From the NCBI GenBank assembly GCA_003649445.1, contig QMRV01000013.1, positions 1 through 50,907 on the forward strand: a DNA stretch of 50,907 nt. Direction: 5' to 3'. Positions 1-9,472 of the stretch are shown here, one piece after another (position 1 is the first letter of the stretch; each line of letters starts with the position of its first letter). Origin of the DNA: Thermoprotei archaeon (lineage in GTDB: Archaea; Thermoproteota; Thermoprotei; Thermofilales; B15-G2). Under the pieces are notes generated by a model. That model saw nothing but the letters and a program-made list of their open reading frames with translations, was not told where the DNA came from and made no database searches. Made by a program: the position numbers and the translations under genes.

Positions 1-69
1 ACACACTAAGCCAGCTACTAGGAGCAGCATCACTACTGGTGTCAATATCTTTTTTAAGCTTAGCCTCAT
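1..69 (-). CDS. N-terminal fragment of a secreted or membrane-anchored protein
   Basis: Only the first 23 codons lie inside the window; the gene runs off the left edge. Reading leftwards from the ATG at 69-67 gives a short basic start (MRLSLKK) followed by a hydrophobic stretch (VVMLLLVAGLVC), which is a typical secretory signal or N-terminal anchor. The last visible residue is Cys, so a lipid-modified N-terminus such as that of an ABC substrate-binding protein is possible but unproven. A TATA-like element lies about 30 nt upstream, which supports this start. Confidence 0.55.
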   Translation of the reverse strand, partial: MRLSLKKILTPVVMLLLVAGLVC

Positions 70-96
70 ATTTCTCTTAAAGCAAAAAATCTAGAA

Positions 97-105
97 ATTT
101 ATAAA
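97..105 (-). promoter_or_regulatory. TATA box for the gene at 1-69
   Basis: On the minus strand this reads TTTATAAAT and lies about 28-36 nt upstream of the ATG at 69. That is the archaeal spacing for a leaderless or near-leaderless transcript. Confidence 0.45.
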
Positions 106-548
106 TTTTTCTATTCTACCATATATTATATTATTCTTAATTACTATTTAATAATATTCTTTTCTTTTATAATCATTTTTAAAAATAAACATTATATGTA
201 AATATACCTCTTAATATTATTATCTATGCTAGCTAATTATGTCACAAATAAATCTATTACATTATCGGACAAACACATAGATATTAAAACAATCCAATGA
301 AATAATCAGTTGTATAGTAAGTACTAAGAGAAATCTTAATTTAAAAATAAAATGTTTAATACTTATTAGATAATTTTTTATATGTTTTTATCTTAAATTA
401 ATTCTATTCTAGTTTAAGGTGTTTTCTGCTATTAGCAGCTTCTTTCTTTACTACATTATTTATACTGATTTACTCTTATGTTTTCTCTAATTCTATCTAC
501 TTAAGAGAATATCTTTATGTGAATTCATTAAAGAAGTTTTGGTCTAGT
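106..548. other. AT-rich intergenic region, no gene seen
   Basis: About 440 nt of very AT-rich sequence between the left-edge gene and the MNT gene. I see no open frame of useful length on either strand, no tRNA-like or C/D-box-like structure and no clear repeat. Confidence 0.5.
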
Positions 549-896
549 TTAGATTTCTACTAGAATTTTCTTTTTAATATGTTTCATGTACCACTCGGCT
601 TCTTTTCTGTTAACCAAGTGTATTTCATAGGGATGGTAAAGAGGTAATCCTGCTTTCTCTTCTAATTCGGCTTTTAGTTTCCATTTTTCTTTAGCCTTTG
701 AAGGTACTTTATTTGATATAATGAGTATGTCTACGTCGCTTCCTCCGACAGCTTCGCCTTCTACTATGCTACCAAATACGTAGACTTCGCAGTCTTCGAG
801 CAGTTCTTTAGCTGCTTCAGCTATTTTTTTCGACCAGTATTTCCACTGGGCAGCTAGCTTGATTAGTTCGAGCCTAGACTTCAATATTTTTAGCAA
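549..896 (-). CDS. MNT-type minimal nucleotidyltransferase (antitoxin of a HEPN/MNT pair)
   Basis: A 115-aa protein with the minimal nucleotidyltransferase signature. Residues 42-43 are G-S, followed by ten residues and then D54-V-D56, the GSx10DxD motif that binds metal and nucleotide in the pol-beta superfamily. In the known family, MNT proteins pair with HEPN proteins and neutralise them, in characterised cases by adenylylating the toxin. The gene lies directly downstream of the HEPN gene and overlaps it by 23 nt, so the two should be co-transcribed and translationally coupled. A third catalytic acidic residue is likely further on, but I did not assign it. Length is normal for the family. 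Confidence 0.85.
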   Translation of the reverse strand: MLKILKSRLELIKLAAQWKYWSKKIAEAAKELLEDCEVYVFGSIVEGEAVGGSDVDILIISNKVPSKAKEKWKLKAELEEKAGLPLYHPYEIHLVNRKEAEWYMKHIKKKILVEI

Positions 897-1269
897 TTTT
901 TATCACCTTTTCAGCGAATTTTACTAGCTCCTCTGCTTCTTCTTTTTCGTATACTCTGTAGAAGTATCTTGTGGCTAAGTAGGCTTCTTCGAGTCCTATA
1001 AGAAGTCTCCTGTTTTTACGTATAAACTCGTCTATTTGTTCTTTATTTTTAGCTAGTTCTCTTAGTGCGTGAAACAGCTGTCTTATTACATGAGTTCTCG
1101 GCATTTCACCTGTAGTTTTTAGGAGTACTGACTTTAAGTAAAGCTGAGCTGCTTGTTCTGCTAGAAATGAGGCAAGATCATAGTCTCCCGTGGATAAACA
1201 TTTTTTCGCGTATTCTAGCATTCTTAGACTTCTTCTTTTTATTAGCTCTACTTCTTCTTTATGTGACAC
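874..1269 (-). CDS. HEPN-domain protein (toxin partner of MNT)
   Basis: A 131-aa all-helical protein with the HEPN pattern: an N-terminal helix with YDLASFLAEQAAQLYLKSVL, then PRTHVIRQLFHAL, then a C-terminal helix with AYLATRYFYR. The strict RX4-6H ribonuclease motif is not obvious here (R58, H60, R63 and H67 are the candidates), so this may belong to the less RNase-like HEPN subgroup. It starts with GTG at 1269 and is the first gene of a two-gene operon with the MNT gene. The proposed role is a toxin held in check by MNT. The family call is firm; the activity is inferred. Confidence 0.8.
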   Translation of the reverse strand: MSHKEEVELIKRRSLRMLEYAKKCLSTGDYDLASFLAEQAAQLYLKSVLLKTTGEMPRTHVIRQLFHALRELAKNKEQIDEFIRKNRRLLIGLEEAYLATRYFYRVYEKEEAEELVKFAEKVIKIAKNIEV

Positions 1270-1350
1270 AATTCTACACCAGTATTTGTTTAGTATTTAG
1301 TGGACTGCTTTAAAAATATTTCATGGTATTAAGATTGTTAGCTGGAGATT

Positions 1351-2157
1351 TTATCTTACTTGATTAGCTTTCTTTACTAGTTTTTTGACTTTATTTAAGT
1401 CTACTGGATTTTCTGTTTTATTGTCTATTTTGAGGCTTGTACCTACGATTACTCCGTCGCACACCTGTAGGTACTGTATAATATTGTTTTCATTTACTCC
1501 GCTCCCAACAAGGACGGGTACTTGTGGTACAGCCTTTTTTACTTTCTCTGCTTTTATTGGTGATGGTGGTGAACCTGTTTTTCGTCCTGTTACTATTAGT
1601 GCGTCTGCTAGTCCTCTGTAGACAGTGTCTTTCGCCGACTCTGTTATCGGCCTTTTCATGAATGGGTACGCGTGTTTGACGTGTACGTCTGCGAATATTT
1701 TTACCTGATCGGCTCCCAGCAGTTTTCGGTAGCGCTGAAGGAGGTGAGCTTTCCCCTGTATTATTCCCTGGTCTGCTGCTACGGGTTCTGTGAGAACGTT
1801 TACTCTTATGAAGCGGCCTCCTGTTACGTAGGCTATTGCTAGTGCTGCTTCGGCGTCGTTTCTGAGAACGTTTATTCCGAAAGGTATCTCTATTTTCTCG
1901 GCGATAAGTGTGGCTACGCGGGTTATTGCTGCTACTGTAGCTGGATCTACTTTATCTGGGTAGTAGGGTGCGTCTCCGTAGTTCTCTATGATTATTCCAT
2001 CGAATCCTCCTTTCTCGTAGGCTTCGGCGTCTTGGAGTGCTCTCTCAAGTACTTTTTCCATACTGTAGTTCCAGCGAGGAGAACCGGGTAGAGGCAGTAA
2101 GTGTACTACTCCTATTAGAGGTTTTTCTACACCGAATATTTCTTTGAGTAAGCTCAC
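1351..2157 (-). CDS. BtpA/SgcQ-family TIM-barrel protein
   Basis: A full-length 268-aa protein matching the BtpA family: KPLIGVVHLLPLPGSP at the N-terminus, GGFDGIIIENYGDAPY, then FADVHVKHA and a C-terminal phosphate-binding-like loop with VLVGSGVN and GVIVGTSLK. The fold is a phosphate-binding TIM barrel. The cyanobacterial BtpA name refers to photosystem I biogenesis, which cannot apply here. In archaea and in sgc-type sugar loci the function is unproven, and a sugar-phosphate or nucleoside-related enzyme is plausible. It starts with GTG at 2157, divergent from the GH2 gene across a 73-nt promoter region. Confidence 0.85.
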   Translation of the reverse strand: MSLLKEIFGVEKPLIGVVHLLPLPGSPRWNYSMEKVLERALQDAEAYEKGGFDGIIIENYGDAPYYPDKVDPATVAAITRVATLIAEKIEIPFGINVLRNDAEAALAIAYVTGGRFIRVNVLTEPVAADQGIIQGKAHLLQRYRKLLGADQVKIFADVHVKHAYPFMKRPITESAKDTVYRGLADALIVTGRKTGSPPSPIKAEKVKKAVPQVPVLVGSGVNENNIIQYLQVCDGVIVGTSLKIDNKTENPVDLNKVKKLVKKANQVR

Positions 2158-2230
2158 GATAATAACTAGCTTCCGTGGAATAAGTGTTTAGTGACAGTAG
2201 TATTTTATGTTTTCTTCAGCATAGTTTTCT
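2158..2230. promoter_or_regulatory. Divergent promoter region between btpA-like and GH2 genes
   Basis: These 73 nt separate two divergent GTG starts. TATTTTATG at 2200-2208 lies about 23-31 nt before the GH2 start, and its complement (CATAAAATA) lies about 43-51 nt before the BtpA start. Shared control of the two genes is plausible. Confidence 0.35.
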
Positions 2231-3970
2231 GTGAGTATTCCTAGGCCCGAGTTTCCTCGCCCCGATTTCGAGAGGAAGAACTGGATTAACTTGAATGGTG
2301 TGTGGGAATTCGAGTTCGACGACTATGATTTAGGAGAGTCAGAGAAATGGTTTCTTGGAAAAGACTTCAGTAGGAAAATTGTTGTCCCTTATCCTTACCA
2401 GAGTAAGCTCAGCGGAATAAATGACCCTATGCCCCATGACATAGTGTGGTATAAGAGGAAGTTCTGTGTTCCCGAGGAATACTTGTCTAAGAGAGTTTTA
2501 CTTAAGTTTGGAGCTGTAGACTATGAGGCTAAAGTATGGGTTAACGGTAAGTATGTTGGTTTCCATAGAGGAGGCTACAGTCCCTTCTACTTCGATGTAA
2601 CTGACGTTATTCGGGAAGAAAATACTCTTGTTGTAAGAGTAGTTGATAGACATGGTGATCAGCCTAGAGGGAAGCAGGATGCAAGGCTTCATCCTCGAGG
2701 CTGCCTCTACATGAAAGTTACTGGTATTTGGCAGACTGTTTGGCTCGAGTTTGTAGGAGACTGCTTTATCGAGTACTATAGAGTTTTCCCTGATGTAGAG
2801 AAATCTGAAGCAAGAATCGAGGTTTACGTCAATAATCCTCTGCCCGGCGCTGTGCTTGAAGCAAAAGTTCTTTTTGCTGGAGCTGTAGTCGCCGAGACTT
2901 CTAGCAAGGTATCCGGAAAGAAAATAGTGCTCAGTGTCCATATACCTTATGCTAAGCTATGGTATCCTGAGTCACCTGACTTGTATCGCCTTGTTTTGAG
3001 AATCATGAGGAACTGCGAGGTTTTAGACGAAGTTAAAGGGTACTTTGGTTTAAGAGAAATTAAGGTTAAGAATCAAAAGATTCTAATTAACAGCAAGGAG
3101 TACTTCTTGAAATTTGCTTTAGATCAAGGCTATTTTCCTGACGGAATCTATACTGCTCCATCCGACGCTGATTTGAGGAAAGATGTTGAAGCAGTTCTTA
3201 AGCTGGGCTTAAATGGCGTTAGGAAACACCAGAAGCCAGAGGATCCTAGGTACTTCTATTGGTGCGATAAATTAGGTGTGCTAGTGTGGGAAGAAATGCC
3301 TGATACAGGAATGAGTCTTATCGAAAAGAATCTCGAGCCTTTCTGGCAAGAAGTAAAAGATATTGTTTTGAGGGACTTTAATCACCCCTCTATTATAGCC
3401 TGGGTGCCTTTCAATGAAAGATACACTATTTACGATAATCCCGGCGAGCAGCAGTTTATTGTAACTATAGTGAAGAGGCTGAAAGAACTTGATCCCACTA
3501 GGCTTGTTGTAGATAATAGTGGGTACTGTCACACTAAGGTAACCGATGTTGTTGATATTCATGACTACTCTATGGCCAATATGACTGGCGAAGAGTGGCG
3601 CAGAAAGTGGGAAAAATACTTTAGCGAAAAGAAAGAACCTTACTCTCCGCACCATCCTCTTATGGCTAGAGGCCATGAATACAGAGGACAGCCTATAGTA
3701 ATAAGTGAGTGGGGTGGATGGGGTATTAAAGGCTACAAGCCTCTAGTAAGCCGCCCTCTCTTCCACTATGGTCCGCTGCTTGAAGACGAGTTCGAGTTTC
3801 TCAGCAAGTATAGGGATATCGTAGAGGCTATGAGTAAAATAAAGGTGCTAGCCGGCTTCTGCTATACTCAGCTCTACGATATTGAAGGCGAGTTAAACGG
3901 CTACATGACGTATGACAGAAAATGGAAAGTATCTCCAGAGAAAATAGCGGAAATACACAGACTCATTTAG
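2231..3970 (+). CDS. Glycoside hydrolase family 2 (beta-galactosidase/beta-glucuronidase-like)
   Basis: A 579-aa GH2 enzyme with the usual order. The N-terminal jelly-roll sugar-binding domain covers residues 15-175 (NLNGVWEFEFDDYD; WVNGKYVGFHRGGYSPFYFDVTD). An immunoglobulin-like beta domain covers about 180-275, and the catalytic TIM barrel about 280-579. The acid/base should be E396 in NHPSIIAWVPFNE and the nucleophile E493 in VISEWGGWG. It retains beta-glycosidase hallmarks, but the substrate cannot be read from sequence. At 579 aa it is the short form, lacking C-terminal LacZ domains. There is no signal peptide, so it acts in the cytoplasm on imported saccharides. It starts with GTG at 2231 and converges on the decayed gene at 4050. 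Confidence 0.88.
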   Translation: MSIPRPEFPRPDFERKNWINLNGVWEFEFDDYDLGESEKWFLGKDFSRKIVVPYPYQSKLSGINDPMPHDIVWYKRKFCVPEEYLSKRVLLKFGAVDYEAKVWVNGKYVGFHRGGYSPFYFDVTDVIREENTLVVRVVDRHGDQPRGKQDARLHPRGCLYMKVTGIWQTVWLEFVGDCFIEYYRVFPDVEKSEARIEVYVNNPLPGAVLEAKVLFAGAVVAETSSKVSGKKIVLSVHIPYAKLWYPESPDLYRLVLRIMRNCEVLDEVKGYFGLREIKVKNQKILINSKEYFLKFALDQGYFPDGIYTAPSDADLRKDVEAVLKLGLNGVRKHQKPEDPRYFYWCDKLGVLVWEEMPDTGMSLIEKNLEPFWQEVKDIVLRDFNHPSIIAWVPFNERYTIYDNPGEQQFIVTIVKRLKELDPTRLVVDNSGYCHTKVTDVVDIHDYSMANMTGEEWRRKWEKYFSEKKEPYSPHHPLMARGHEYRGQPIVISEWGGWGIKGYKPLVSRPLFHYGPLLEDEFEFLSKYRDIVEAMSKIKVLAGFCYTQLYDIEGELNGYMTYDRKWKVSPEKIAEIHRLI

Positions 3971-4049
3971 AAAAAGTACGTTGGTCTCCGCTGAGAGACC
4001 TGGCCACTACTATTGTTCGAAGAATATTTTATAATTCTTTAGCCCTATA

Positions 4050-5523
4050 CTATAGTTTCCAGTCGCATATATCGTGGGCGCATATTATTCCCGCTATTGT
4101 GACTGCTTCTATTCCTCCTCCAGGAAATGTTGATGCACTAGCTAAGTACAGTCCCTTTACTGGAGTCTTGAAATATGGTCTTCTAGTTTTTATTGACTGG
4201 TCGAAAGAGTATATTGCTCCTTCAGGCATCAGAGTATAGCGCTCAAATGTTTTTGGTGTCGCGGCGTCTAGTACTAGTATGTGTTTGCTTAACCCCGGTA
4301 TTAGTTTCTCTGCTTTCTTTACGAGAAGCTGCGCTGTCTTCATCTTTTTCTCCATATACTCTGGTGTTCCTCTTACTGGAAAATCATAGTAGTTTGCACC
4401 AGTTATTATTGTTAAGCTCGCCTTACCTAGAGGAGCTAGACTGGGGTCTGCATTAGAGTTGATTACTATTTCGTAGCCTTCATCAAGGTTTTTTCAGTAG
4501 AGTAGGGTAGTGCGACAAATCCATGTCTACGCCTAGGAACACCATAGAGCATGATGGAGACATTTTAAGGCTTTTAATGTACTCTACGTACTTTCTGCCT
4601 AAGTGTTTTTCTTCAACTAGCTCTAGGAAAACGGTCTTGGCGTTTGCGTTGGCTACTACAATAGGAGCTTTGAAGACTCTATTGCGTGAAACTACTCCCT
4701 TTACTTCTCTGTTCTCTACTATAATTCTATCTACTTTGTGTTTTATTAAAACAGTGCCTCCATACTCTTCGATAACCTTTTTCAGTGTATTAGCGTAGTT
4801 TTGTGCACCGCCTTTAGGAAAGTATCCGCCGTGAAGATAGTATGATACAGCTGCCGTCAGTGCTGACGACGCAGGGGTTTCTTCTGGCTTGGTTCCAATA
4901 TAGCCTAGTAGTCCGCAGAGAACTGTCTTCAAGTTCGGGTCGGTGAAGAACTCGTCTAGCTTCTCTTTATACGTTTTATTCATCCAGTCGTAGAAATGTG
5001 GGTGTTCTTTAGGATAGTCTAGTAGCTTCTTTTCTCCAAAAACCTTGACTATGAGCCATGCTGGGAGAGGTACTCCATATACATCTACTTCCTTGTAGCA
5101 CTCTATGTATGCTTCTTTTGCTTCACTGAAGAATCTACGAATATTGTCTTCCTCGCTCGGAAACATTTGCAAAAGCCTTTCAATAAACTCTCTTAAATTC
5201 GAAGCCTCTATTCTTTCATTCCTATAAATATAGCTCACAGTATTTCTAACGAATAAGTCTTCTTTGTGCAGTCCAAGCTGTTGAAGCAAATAATTTACTG
5301 GATCCTTATCCCAGAGTCCGCTTACATCTTCTACTCCAGTATTAAAGATGAAGCCTTTTCTGCTGAAAGAAGAGCAGTAGCCTCCTACTTGATAGTGGTA
5401 TTCTAGTACGAGGACCTTGAATCCCTTTTTAGCTAATAGTGCTCCGCAGGTCAATCCTCCTATTCCTGAGCCTACAACTATGACATCGTAGTTTTGTTCG
5501 CCTCTACGTCTGCCTTTCTTCGT
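4050..5523 (-). pseudogene. Phytoene desaturase-like FAD oxidoreductase, frameshifted and without a start codon
   Basis: The pieces form one CrtI/retinol-reductase-like flavoprotein of about 490 aa: a dinucleotide-binding YDVIVVGSGIGGLTCGALL, then VGGYCSSFSRKGFIFNTG, and the C-terminal GLYLASASTFPGGGIEAVT. Two lesions are visible. First, a one-base change in the run of six T at 4489-4494 breaks the frame: it reads LLKKP-stop, whereas removing one base gives LLKNLDEGYEIVINSNADP, which continues into the C-terminal part. Second, the frame upstream of the Rossmann motif runs to a stop with no ATG/GTG/TTG before the GxGxxG loop. An ACG immediately follows that stop where a start would be expected, so an ATG-to-ACG change is plausible. 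A TTG start at 5454 would remove half the FAD loop. It follows the membrane-protein gene with no gap. Confidence 0.72.
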
Positions 5524-6104
5524 TTATACTTTCCAGTCGTATTTCTTGAATTCTCTTGAGGCAAGATAAGCGGAAGCTTTAAGTGGGAAAACTATTGAGA
5601 AAACTGTTCCCGCGACTACTAGAATATTAGATAATATGACTGAGAAAGGCTCAGCGACAATTAAGTACACTACTGTATTCGCTAAAAATACTGCTGCCCA
5701 AACGCCAGTAATCAGAGAATTGACCTGTAGGAAGGGCTTGCTTCCACAGTATATTTCAGGGTAGTCTCTCTTAGAGGCTTGGAGGGTGAAAGGTTTTCCT
5801 ATAATTATGGAAAAACGGCCATAAGGAACAGAGTAAAGTATCCTAGTGCGCCGCTTTTCTCAACAAAAATACTCGAGCCCCAAGCAAACGTAGCTACTGC
5901 CGCTATACTAAAGTAGAGTAGAGAAACTATGTCCATTAAATAGAATTCTCTTTTATAAGCCTGAAGTATTATGAGAAATAATGAAAACATCAGGGAAAGT
6001 AGGATGCCTAGTTTGTAGCCCATGCCGCAGAGAATCCAGTATATAATCCACGGTACAAAGGATACTAGAATGTAGAGCATTCCCGGATTTTTCTTTAAAC
6101 CCAT
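5524..6104 (-). pseudogene. Frameshifted polytopic membrane protein upstream of the CrtI-like gene
   Basis: The start at 6104 opens a 99-codon frame with about four membrane helices (LYILVSFVPWIIYWILCG; LGILLSLMFSLFLIIL) that stops at 5805 after LFLMAVFP. The next frame continues at once with FSIIIGKPFTLQASKRDYP, further helices (LITGVWAAVFLANTVVYLIV) and a stop at 5524-5526. Adding one base to the five-A run at 5811-5815 joins the two into a protein of about 193 aa with six or so helices. This arrangement is the same kind of lesion as in the next gene. It is either a real frameshift or a homopolymer sequencing error. Function is unknown; the tight pairing with a desaturase-like flavoprotein suggests a lipid or isoprenoid role. 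Confidence 0.62.
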
Positions 6105-6172
6105 ATCCTCTGAGGAAAACCTACTTCTAATTAAACCTATTCACTAAAGAAAACCTCTCTACTGGAGGTAGG

Positions 6173-7411
6173 TTATTTTTGACGAGTCTCTATAATACTC
6201 TTTACTTGAGTAGCTAAGTCTTCTGCGTCTATTATTTTAATTGTTTTGTAAAGGCTTTCTTCTTTTTTTCTTGTTATAAATATTTTTTCGCCTGGAATTG
6301 TTTCAGTTTTTTTGTAAAACTTTTCTAGGTCTTTTTTAGAGTAATTACCCCACTTTACTTCTACTACTGCTTTTATTTTCCTTCTAACAGTTATTATTGA
6401 GTCGATTTCCGGCATTACTGAGTACTCTCTTCTGCCTTCATAAATTTGCGCTGTTAGGTCTGCTAAATAGTCTTCTACTTGAAGTCTAATTGAATACTCA
6501 AGTGCTGGCTTTACTTCACTTAAGCTTACTTGTCTTTCAGATACATCGTATTTGTTTTCTAGGAAGTAGTAGGTTTCCATTATTGGCGACTTTAATTTAT
6601 AGTATTTTCTTCTAGATTCATATAGTTTAATAGCTTCTACTAAATCCATTTCAATTAAATTCTTCATAAAGCCGCTTACATGGCTGCTACTAGGTTCTGA
6701 TATAACGCCTTTAGTGTAGAGAGTATTCGCTATTTCTTTGATTTTCCATATTCTAGAACCTAACAGCGATATTATTGCTTCGTAGATTTTAGTTAATGTC
6801 CTTTCTTCTTCGGCGAATACTTCTCCGAGAAGAGCTTTGACTACTTGCCAGTACTTGCACGTATATTTATATATGAATGTAGTTATGTCTTCGTCTCCGT
6901 AAAGAGGTATTAGCCAGGGATCTCTTAGGTAGCTCGCTAATTCAACTGCTTTTATTGGACTGTATTTCTGTAGTAAAGCAGATAAAATATCTAATGGCTG
7001 TATTAGTGAGAGTTTATATGGTGTAAAAAAGCCTAGTAGCGGGGACTTAGGCTCAAATATTTTTCTAACAGCTCCTAACGAAGAACCCGATAGTATTAGC
7101 CGACCTTTAGGATGATATTCTGTAAGATCCTCCAAAACGCTTTCAGGTAATCTTTGAAACTCGTCGATAACTACTATACGCTCCTCTTCTAGTAAGCTTC
7201 CTACTTTTTCTGGAATCTCTTTAATATTGTTAATTTTAATATTTTCCGCTCGCAAAGAAAGATCGCGTCTGACTACTATGTAAGCATCCCACTTCATAAA
7301 ATTCTTTAAGAGAAAAGTTTTGCCCACCTTTCTCCGACCGTAGAGAAGAATCCATCCCCTAATATTCTCTAATTCCTTAGCTTCGCTTCTAACTACAGTT
7401 ATATAATCCAC
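6173..7411 (-). CDS. Archaeal STAND-like ATPase with C-terminal nuclease-like domain
   Basis: A 412-aa protein of the archaeal ATPase family (PF01637 type). Walker A is GRRKVGKT at residues 25-32, Walker B is RIVVIDEFQRL with D83-E84, and a sensor motif LILSGSS follows near 108-114. A winged-helix region spans about 195-275, and the C-terminal domain carries EIDSII...AVVEVKWG, a PD-(D/E)XK-like pattern around residues 335-360. Such proteins are abundant in thermophilic archaea. Their role is uncertain (DNA repair, mobile elements or defence have been proposed). It is intact, unlike its relative at 12721-14118. Confidence 0.82.
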   Translation of the reverse strand: MDYITVVRSEAKELENIRGWILLYGRRKVGKTFLLKNFMKWDAYIVVRRDLSLRAENIKINNIKEIPEKVGSLLEEERIVVIDEFQRLPESVLEDLTEYHPKGRLILSGSSLGAVRKIFEPKSPLLGFFTPYKLSLIQPLDILSALLQKYSPIKAVELASYLRDPWLIPLYGDEDITTFIYKYTCKYWQVVKALLGEVFAEEERTLTKIYEAIISLLGSRIWKIKEIANTLYTKGVISEPSSSHVSGFMKNLIEMDLVEAIKLYESRRKYYKLKSPIMETYYFLENKYDVSERQVSLSEVKPALEYSIRLQVEDYLADLTAQIYEGRREYSVMPEIDSIITVRRKIKAVVEVKWGNYSKKDLEKFYKKTETIPGEKIFITRKKEESLYKTIKIIDAEDLATQVKSIIETRQK

Positions 7412-7757
7412 ATTAGTGAACCACAGTTATTAAATATATAAACATTACTCTCACTATGATAATAGTGTCAAGTTAAGATTTTGATTAAATAGTTTCTCCA
7501 TTAATGCTCTTTAAATTACTTTAAAAGCAAAAACATTTAAGCTCCTAATTTGGCAGAACTTCAAAACATGTGCTTTCAAGTTGTATTTTATGAAAATTTA
7601 TTTCCTAAAGGAATTCACTAGACATAGTGTTGTTTTAGAGAAGTATTCTGATGGTAAGTTGAGAAAACGATATTCTTAAATAGATTACTAAATAGTTACA
7701 TAGCTTTACTTAACTACTAGCAGATAGTTCTTTATATGTATTTAGTGAAAAACTTTC
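7412..7757. other. Intergenic region with divergent promoters
   Basis: About 346 nt of AT-rich DNA between divergent genes. CTTTATATGT at 7730-7739 is a good TATA box 19-28 nt ahead of the ATG at 7758. A 29-codon open frame (7590-7679) has no supporting features and I do not call it. Confidence 0.45.
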
Positions 7758-8945
7758 ATGGAGAAAAATAATGTATGGAGGTGGAAGAAAAGCCAGCTGG
7801 ACAGGCCTGTTGTTAAAGGCAGGAGCTCTGAGTTTATTTCAGAGCTAGCTGACCACGAGGTACACAGCGACGTTATAGTGGCGGGGCGAACTTACAATGA
7901 AGACGTGTTCTTTCCCTCAATGGTTAGGCTTCACACAGGTGAACTAATGGTAGTATATAGAGCTGCCCTCTCACATGCTCCTCATACACCTGGGAGAATA
8001 ATGTGTGTAAGGAGCTGGGACGACGGGAAATCATGGAGTAAGCCTGAAGTAATTATCGATACTCCTTACGATGACCGCGACCCGCATATAGCTCAGCTTT
8101 CAGACGGAACATTAGTACTTACATTCGACGTCGTTGAGCCTAAACATAAGCCTAATTGGTGCTACGTCTACATATCTTTCAGCTACGACAACGGGCGTAC
8201 TTGGACTAAGCCACGTAAAGTATTAGACAAGTATTACGCTACTTCAGAAAAAGTCTTAGAGCTTCCTGACGGCCGCCTGCTGCTCCCTGTCTATCGTCCA
8301 CGGGACCCGACTAGAAGACATAAAGGAGTCAATAAGTGGGATTATATGCGCTATCTCGCTGAAGTAGAAGCTGGTAGAGAAAAAAGGCCGCCAGACGAGA
8401 TATTTACTTTAGAAAACCCCTTTGTTTCAGTATTGCTTGTAAGCGAAGACAGAGGCAAGACTTGGAGAGAGCAGTGTATTATAGCTGAGGAAATAAACGG
8501 TAAAGCAATAGGCTTTAATGAAACTGCTTTAGCCTACTTGGGAGGAGACCATATTGTAGCAGTTATGAGGACTGATGCTCCTTGGGCTAACGCGTGTATA
8601 GCTCACTCTTTTGATGGCGGCGAGAGCTTCGAAGACCCGCGTATGCTTCCTGTAAACGCTCATGCTCCTCACATGCTAGTTTTAAATAAGACCAAGACCC
8701 TCCTGATTTACGGTAACTGTGACTACAGCGGAGGCTATGTGACTAGATACGTTGAAGTAATGGTGGGAGATCCTCGAAAAGACTTTAAAGACGCTGCTCC
8801 TAAAATAATATATACTGGGAGCGGCGGAGACACAAGTTACCCTGATGCAGTTCTCTTGAAAAAAGACATAATATTCGCGGTATATTACGATTCAGGCGTA
8901 GGGATTATAGGCGGGAGATTCCTTAAGCTATCAGATCTGCTTTAA
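7758..8945 (+). CDS. Sialidase-like (BNR/Asp-box) six-bladed propeller protein
   Basis: A 395-aa protein with four Asp-box motifs spaced as propeller blades: SWDDGKSW (86-93), SYDNGRTW (142-149), SEDRGKTW near 229 and SFDGGESF near 290. These are the hallmark of the sialidase superfamily, as is FFPSMVRLHTGELMVVYR near the start. I see no signal peptide, so it is probably cytoplasmic. Whether it is a true exo-sialidase or another glycosidase or binding propeller cannot be decided. Several bacterial and archaeal members with this architecture are unassigned. A TATA box is well placed at 7730-7739. It lies alone, with decayed genes downstream. Confidence 0.75.
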   Translation: MEKNNVWRWKKSQLDRPVVKGRSSEFISELADHEVHSDVIVAGRTYNEDVFFPSMVRLHTGELMVVYRAALSHAPHTPGRIMCVRSWDDGKSWSKPEVIIDTPYDDRDPHIAQLSDGTLVLTFDVVEPKHKPNWCYVYISFSYDNGRTWTKPRKVLDKYYATSEKVLELPDGRLLLPVYRPRDPTRRHKGVNKWDYMRYLAEVEAGREKRPPDEIFTLENPFVSVLLVSEDRGKTWREQCIIAEEINGKAIGFNETALAYLGGDHIVAVMRTDAPWANACIAHSFDGGESFEDPRMLPVNAHAPHMLVLNKTKTLLIYGNCDYSGGYVTRYVEVMVGDPRKDFKDAAPKIIYTGSGGDTSYPDAVLLKKDIIFAVYYDSGVGIIGGRFLKLSDLL

Positions 8946-9472
8946 CCTATTTAAACAAAATTATTTTCGCTTGACATCCCTCAAGTTCTAGCATGATTCT
9001 CTTTTCTTCGACCCTAGCTTCTTTCACAGCTTCTTTCACTTTAAATATATTAGAGCATAATCCCGGAAATCCTTACTATAGAAGCCGAGGCACATGAGTG
9101 AGACTTAATAGGTTTTCCTTCAGCGTCGACGTAGAGCGTATCTCTAATTTTTCAGTAAACCAGTAGAGGAGTACTTTCAGGGAAGAGCTATATAAGTATT
9201 AGGAAAACTTTTTCAGCAAGATCGATGAACTCGTCCTACTTAGAGTATCTTCACTCACCTAGCTTGAGTTTACTTGAGACTAAAATATCCATGCTCTAAC
9301 AGGCTTTTTAGGCCAAGTTTCTTGATTTTAGCTAAGTCTTCTTCACAACTCTCTTTTAGGGTGAGAAAGACGATAATACTGAGTCATTGTAAAAACTTTA
9401 TACATGAATTAGTAGCGGGGCCAAAACATAAAATACTACCATCAATCATTAGGCAAACTCTGGTAGCATTAC
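8946..9472 (-). pseudogene. Decayed, unidentified protein-coding remnant
   Basis: About 530 nt with no intact gene. The minus strand contains protein-like pieces in shifting frames: KVKEAVKEARVEEKRIMLE near 9035-8980 ending in ILFK-stop, DTLYVDAEGKPIKSHSCAS near 9160-9090, and CEEDLAKIKKLGLKSLLEHG near 9340-9290. Stops and frame changes separate them, consistent with an old pseudogene. I do not recognise the family. A 69-codon plus-strand ORF here (9274-9483) is probably a by-product. Confidence 0.35.

Noticed and set aside
3281..3676. 131-codon minus-strand ORF inside the GH2 gene, and the many similar antisense ORFs inside the glycosidase and FtsX genes
   Set aside because: These are frame by-products of long real genes on the opposite strand, with atypical composition and no motifs.
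4056..5545. Similar 3' ends (TTCCAGTCG near 4057 and 5532; proteins ending DWKL and DWKV) in two neighbouring genes as a duplicated target site
   Set aside because: The match is only about a dozen bases, both ends lie inside coding sequence, and there are no inverted repeats or transposase remnants between them.
7590..7679. 29-codon ORF in the intergenic region before the sialidase-like gene
   Set aside because: Too short to separate from chance in AT-rich DNA, with no ribosome-binding site and no homology that I recognise.
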